Assembly: GCA_009785395.1 (NCBI GenBank)
Contig: WQWK01000085.1
Coordinates: 1-7,988 of the forward strand
DNA: 7,988 bases
Direction: 5' to 3'
From: Conexibacteraceae bacterium
GTDB taxonomy: Bacteria > Actinomycetota > Thermoleophilia > Solirubrobacterales > Solirubrobacteraceae
The notes under the pieces are model-generated. The model saw only the letters and a list, made by a program, of their open reading frames with translations, did not search any database and was not told the origin of the DNA. A program made the translations under genes and the position numbers. Positions 6,187 to 7,988 of the stretch are shown piece by piece; the first letter of the stretch is position 1; the number at the start of each line of letters is the position of its first letter.

Positions 6187-6573
6187 ATGAGCACAACCCG
6201 CGAGCCGAAGATTCCAGGCCCCGATCACCCGATCGACGTAAAGCCATTCGCGGGACGCGTCCGGGTGACGGCGGGCGGCCACACGCTCGCTGACTCGGAG
6301 GCCGCCCTCGCACTGCACGAGGCTTCCTATCCGCCCGTCTACTACGTGCCCCTCGCGGACGTGGACCAGGGCTCGCTGCGGCCCAGCGAGACGACGACGT
6401 ACTGCCCGTACAAGGGCGACGCCTCCTACTACGACGTGATCGCGCCGGACACGCAGCAGGCGATCGCGGACGCCGTCTGGCACTACCGCGACCCGTACCC
6501 GTCCGTGGCCGAGATCGCCGAGTACGTCGCCTTCTACCCGGACCGCGTCGAGTTGGACGTGCAGCCCGAGTAG
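6187..6573 (+). CDS. DUF427 (PF04248) family protein
   Basis: A 128-residue soluble protein, the only plus-strand gene here. The family signature is clear: VRVTAGGHTLADSEAALALHE (near 25-45), YYVPLADVDQGSLRPSE (52-68), the core TYCPYKGDASYYDV (71-84), the helix and turn QAIADAVWHYRDPYP (91-105), and AEYVAFYPDRVEL (111-123). These match the DUF427 pattern of a conserved CP(Y/W)KG stretch, a Trp in the following helix and a final AFY-D-V strand. One cysteine (Cys73) sits in the core. I know of no established biochemical role for the family, and none is shown by the neighbours: it is divergent from ruvCAB and convergent with the FKBP gene, so it is its own transcription unit. A palindrome over the probable transcription start suggests it is regulated. 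Confidence 0.93.
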   Translation: MSTTREPKIPGPDHPIDVKPFAGRVRVTAGGHTLADSEAALALHEASYPPVYYVPLADVDQGSLRPSETTTYCPYKGDASYYDVIAPDTQQAIADAVWHYRDPYPSVAEIAEYVAFYPDRVELDVQPE

Positions 6574-6610
6574 CGCGCGCCGCCGGAGTAGCGCGTGCAG
6601 CCGAGGAGCG
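6558..6610. repeat. Three imperfect ~18-base tandem repeats over the DUF427 stop codon
   Basis: Units begin at 6558, 6576 and 6594 (CGTGCAGCCCGAGTAGCG; CGCGCCGCCGGAGTAGCG; CGTGCAGCCGAGGAGCG). The first contains the true stop TAG (6571-6573); the second repeats TAG in the same frame (6589-6591). The third is one base shorter and has lost it. This looks like local duplication of the gene's 3' end and gives a backup stop. Confidence 0.65.
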
Positions 6611-6612
6611 CG

Positions 6613-6645
6613 AAAAAAAAGGGCCGGCCCCCGCAGGGCCGGCCC
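6613..6645 (-). terminator. Rho-independent terminator of the FKBP gene
   Basis: On the minus strand a 10-base all-GC stem GGGCCGGCCC, loop TGCGG and the second GGGCCGGCCC are followed directly by eight T. It lies 28 bases after the FKBP stop. Read on the plus strand the same hairpin follows DUF427 but is trailed by CAATAAAACGG, so it would be a poor intrinsic terminator in that direction; it may still block convergent transcription. Confidence 0.93.
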
Positions 6646-6652
6646 CAATAAA

Positions 6653-6680
6653 ACGGGTCCTACTTGACGAGTCCTACTTG
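6653..6680. repeat. Two 14-base tandem repeats over the FKBP stop codon
   Basis: On the minus strand CAAGTAGGACTCGT and CAAGTAGGACCCGT stand head to tail with one difference. The first copy carries the FKBP stop TAG (6676-6674). It is a small local duplication just ahead of the terminator; no function is evident. Confidence 0.6.
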
Positions 6681-7258
6681 CTGACGGCGAGCAGGTCGAC
6701 GATGAAGACCAGCGTCGCGTTCGGCGGAATCGTCGATCCGCTGCCGCTCTTGCCGTAGGCCAGCGAGGGCGGAATGATGAGCTCGCGGCGGCCGCCGACC
6801 TTCATGCCGGCGACACCCTCGTCCCAGCCCTTGATGACCTGGTTGACGCCGAGCTGGAACGCGAACGCCTTGCCGGGCGTGTCCTTCCAGGAGCTGTCGA
6901 AGATATGGCCGTTGCTGTAGAGCGCGCCGACGTAGTTGACCTGGACGTGGTCGCCGCTGGCGGCGGTTGCGCCGTGGCCGACGATCAGGTCGGTCTTCTT
7001 GAGCGCGGTCGGCGCCGGGCCCTTGGGGATCGTGATCTTGGGCTCCCTGGAGAGCGGCCCGGCCTTCGGGGTGCTGGCGGTCGTGCTGGTGGGGCTGGTG
7101 GTGGTGGAGGCCGGCGTGGTCGTCGCCGGGGCCACGGTCGCGCCGCCGCCGGGGGCGGTCGTGATGCCGGGCGCTCGGCCGGAGCCACCACAGGCTGCCA
7201 GGCCGACTGCCACCGCTGCGGCCGCAACGGTCGTTTTCATTGCTGCTGTCGTTCTCAT
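6674..7258 (-). CDS. FKBP-type peptidyl-prolyl isomerase lipoprotein
   Basis: This enzyme speeds cis-trans isomerisation of Xaa-Pro bonds, here outside the membrane. From the ATG at 7258 it has 194 residues. Residues 1-22 form a signal peptide ending in a lipobox LAAC, so Cys23 would be lipidated. Residues 24-70 are a Thr/Ser/Pro/Ala/Gly spacer of low complexity. The FKBP domain fills about 73-192 with the full active-site set: Tyr109 (VNYVG), Phe120-Asp121 (IFDSS), Phe132 and Phe134, Val141-Ile142 and Trp145 (VIKGWDEG), Tyr168 (LAYG) and Phe185. It lies 43 bases after yebC in the same direction and ends at a strong terminator. The start is uncertain: the ATG at 7240 (MKTTV...) also gives a good signal peptide. 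The frame is open further up to 7369, but that is inside yebC and has no signal-peptide character. No good Shine-Dalgarno sequence precedes either start. Confidence 0.94.
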   Translation of the reverse strand: MRTTAAMKTTVAAAAVAVGLAACGGSGRAPGITTAPGGGATVAPATTTPASTTTSPTSTTASTPKAGPLSREPKITIPKGPAPTALKKTDLIVGHGATAASGDHVQVNYVGALYSNGHIFDSSWKDTPGKAFAFQLGVNQVIKGWDEGVAGMKVGGRRELIIPPSLAYGKSGSGSTIPPNATLVFIVDLLAVSK

Positions 7259-7267
7259 CGGGCAGGC

Positions 7268-7273
7268 AGAGTA
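7268..7273 (-). promoter_or_regulatory. Possible -10 element of the FKBP gene
   Basis: TACTCT on the minus strand (TANNNT) ends 9 bases before the ATG at 7258, within the 43-base gap after yebC. It would give a nearly leaderless transcript from 7258, or a leader of about 20 bases if the ATG at 7240 is used. No -35 match. Confidence 0.3.
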
Positions 7274-7301
7274 GCGGGCGTCGCTGCGAACCGGCGGGCG
7301 C

Positions 7302-7988
7302 TCAGCCCGCGATGCGCTCCAGAACGTCGGCGTCCACGTCGTAATTGGCGTGCACAGCCCCGACATCATCGGACTCTTCGAGCGCGTCGATGAGTTTCAT
7401 AAGTTTTGCCGCGTCCTCCTCCGAGAGGGGCACGCGGGACTTGGGACGCTGGGTCACGTCGGCGCTCTCGAGCTCGATGCCGGCCTGCTCCAGGGCGTTC
7501 CGCACGACGGTCAGATCGCCCGGAGCGGTGATCACCTCGTAGACGTCGTCGTCGAGCACGATGTCCTCCGCGCCGGCGTCGATCGCGACGATCAGGTCAT
7601 CCTCGCTGTAGCGCTCGGCCTCGACCACGAGCACGCCCTGCTTGTCGAACAGGTACGCGACCGAGCCCGGCTCGCCCAGGGAGCCGCCGTTCTTGGCGAC
7701 GATGTGGCGCACGTCGGCCGCGGTGCGGTTGCGGTTGTCGGTGAGGGCCTCGATCAGCATCGCGACGCCCCCGGGTCCGTAACCCTCGTAGACGACAGTC
7801 TCGAAGTTCTCGGCGTCGGCTCCGGCGCCGGTGCCCTTCTGGATCGCCCGCTCGATGTTGTCCTTGGGCATCGAGGCATCCCGAGCCTTCTGGATCGCAA
7901 GCGCAAGCGCCGAGTTGCCCTCCGGGTCGCCCCCACCCTCCTTGGCGGCGACCTGTACGGCGCGAGCCAGCTTGGTGAAGTGCTGACC
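7302..7988 (-). CDS. yebC: YebC/PmpR-family protein, 5' end beyond the window
   Basis: The frame is open to the right edge, and 228 residues are visible. The first visible residues GQHFTKLARAVQVAAKEGGG match the family about 20 residues from its N-terminus, so only MAGHSKW-like residues are missing. Further hallmarks are GGGDPEGNSALALAIQKA, MPKDNIERAIQKGTG, YEGYGPGGVAMLIEALTDNRNRT, RHIVAKNGGSLGEPGSVAYLF and the acidic C-terminal domain with DVYEVIT. An ATG at 7871 would start a shorter protein, but it lies inside the conserved MPKDNIERAI stretch and is not the start. The family was long annotated as a transcriptional regulator; more recent work on YebC and mitochondrial TACO1 points to helping ribosomes through proline-rich stretches. 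In many actinobacteria it sits directly before ruvC; here FKBP and DUF427 lie between. Confidence 0.96.
   Translation of the reverse strand, partial: GQHFTKLARAVQVAAKEGGGDPEGNSALALAIQKARDASMPKDNIERAIQKGTGAGADAENFETVVYEGYGPGGVAMLIEALTDNRNRTAADVRHIVAKNGGSLGEPGSVAYLFDKQGVLVVEAERYSEDDLIVAIDAGAEDIVLDDDVYEVITAPGDLTVVRNALEQAGIELESADVTQRPKSRVPLSEEDAAKLMKLIDALEESDDVGAVHANYDVDADVLERIAG

Noticed and set aside
6621..6645. GGGCCGGCCC twin palindromes as a recombination or attachment site
   Set aside because: Spacing, stem-loop form and the T8 run after the fkbp gene explain them as an intrinsic terminator; no integrase or mobile gene is nearby.
7259..7369. N-terminal extension of the FKBP protein to 7369
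   Set aside because: It lies in the yebC 3' end and would bury the lipoprotein signal peptide.
1..7988. Undescribed defence, toxin-antitoxin or mobile system
   Set aside because: All genes but the PAS/zinc-ribbon, DUF427 and the partial membrane protein are well-known housekeeping families; no nuclease-toxin pair, transposase, repeats with spacers or phage genes were seen.

Overview
The window looks like a chromosomal housekeeping segment of a GC-rich actinobacterium. The protein flavour (RuvB, YebC, a fused SecDF) suggests the Thermoleophilia/Solirubrobacterales side of the phylum. That placement rests on gene order and general protein character only; there is no rRNA or other marker. Genes are densely packed and almost all lie on the minus strand. 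No stretch over 300 bases lacks a gene; the largest gap is the 145-base divergent spacer at 6042-6186. I saw no tRNA, rRNA, CRISPR array, transposase, integrase or phage gene.

Layout, read in the main (minus) direction from the right edge: yebC (its first ~20 codons are off the window), then a lipoprotein FKBP-type prolyl isomerase 43 bases downstream, ending in a strong hairpin-plus-T8 terminator at 6613-6645. Facing it is the only plus-strand gene, a DUF427-family protein (6187-6573). DUF427 is divergent from the Holliday-junction operon ruvC-ruvA-ruvB, whose genes overlap by ATGA. After ruvB come a zinc-ribbon/PAS protein of unknown role, a single fused secDF gene of 1061 codons, and the start of a small glycine-zipper membrane protein that overlaps secDF by one base and runs off the left edge.

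Functional themes: (1) recombination and repair: RuvAB branch migration plus RuvC resolution, with a one-mismatch LexA-type box over the ruvC start; (2) protein export: the SecDF proton-driven motor, with an enlarged periplasmic domain and a long charged/proline-rich cytoplasmic tail; (3) extracytoplasmic folding: the FKBP lipoprotein; (4) translation or regulation: YebC. The order yebC-ruvCAB-secDF is the usual actinobacterial neighbourhood, with three departures: FKBP and DUF427 sit between yebC and ruvC, a PAS/zinc-ribbon gene stands where yajC is often found, and SecD and SecF are one polypeptide.

No new defence or mobile system is evident. The points most worth a second look are the PAS/zinc-ribbon protein between ruvB and secDF, the SecDF tail and its coupled membrane protein, and a set of three genes (pas, secDF, fkbp) that lack a Shine-Dalgarno sequence and carry a TANNNT hexamer 9-11 bases before the ATG, as expected for nearly leaderless transcripts.
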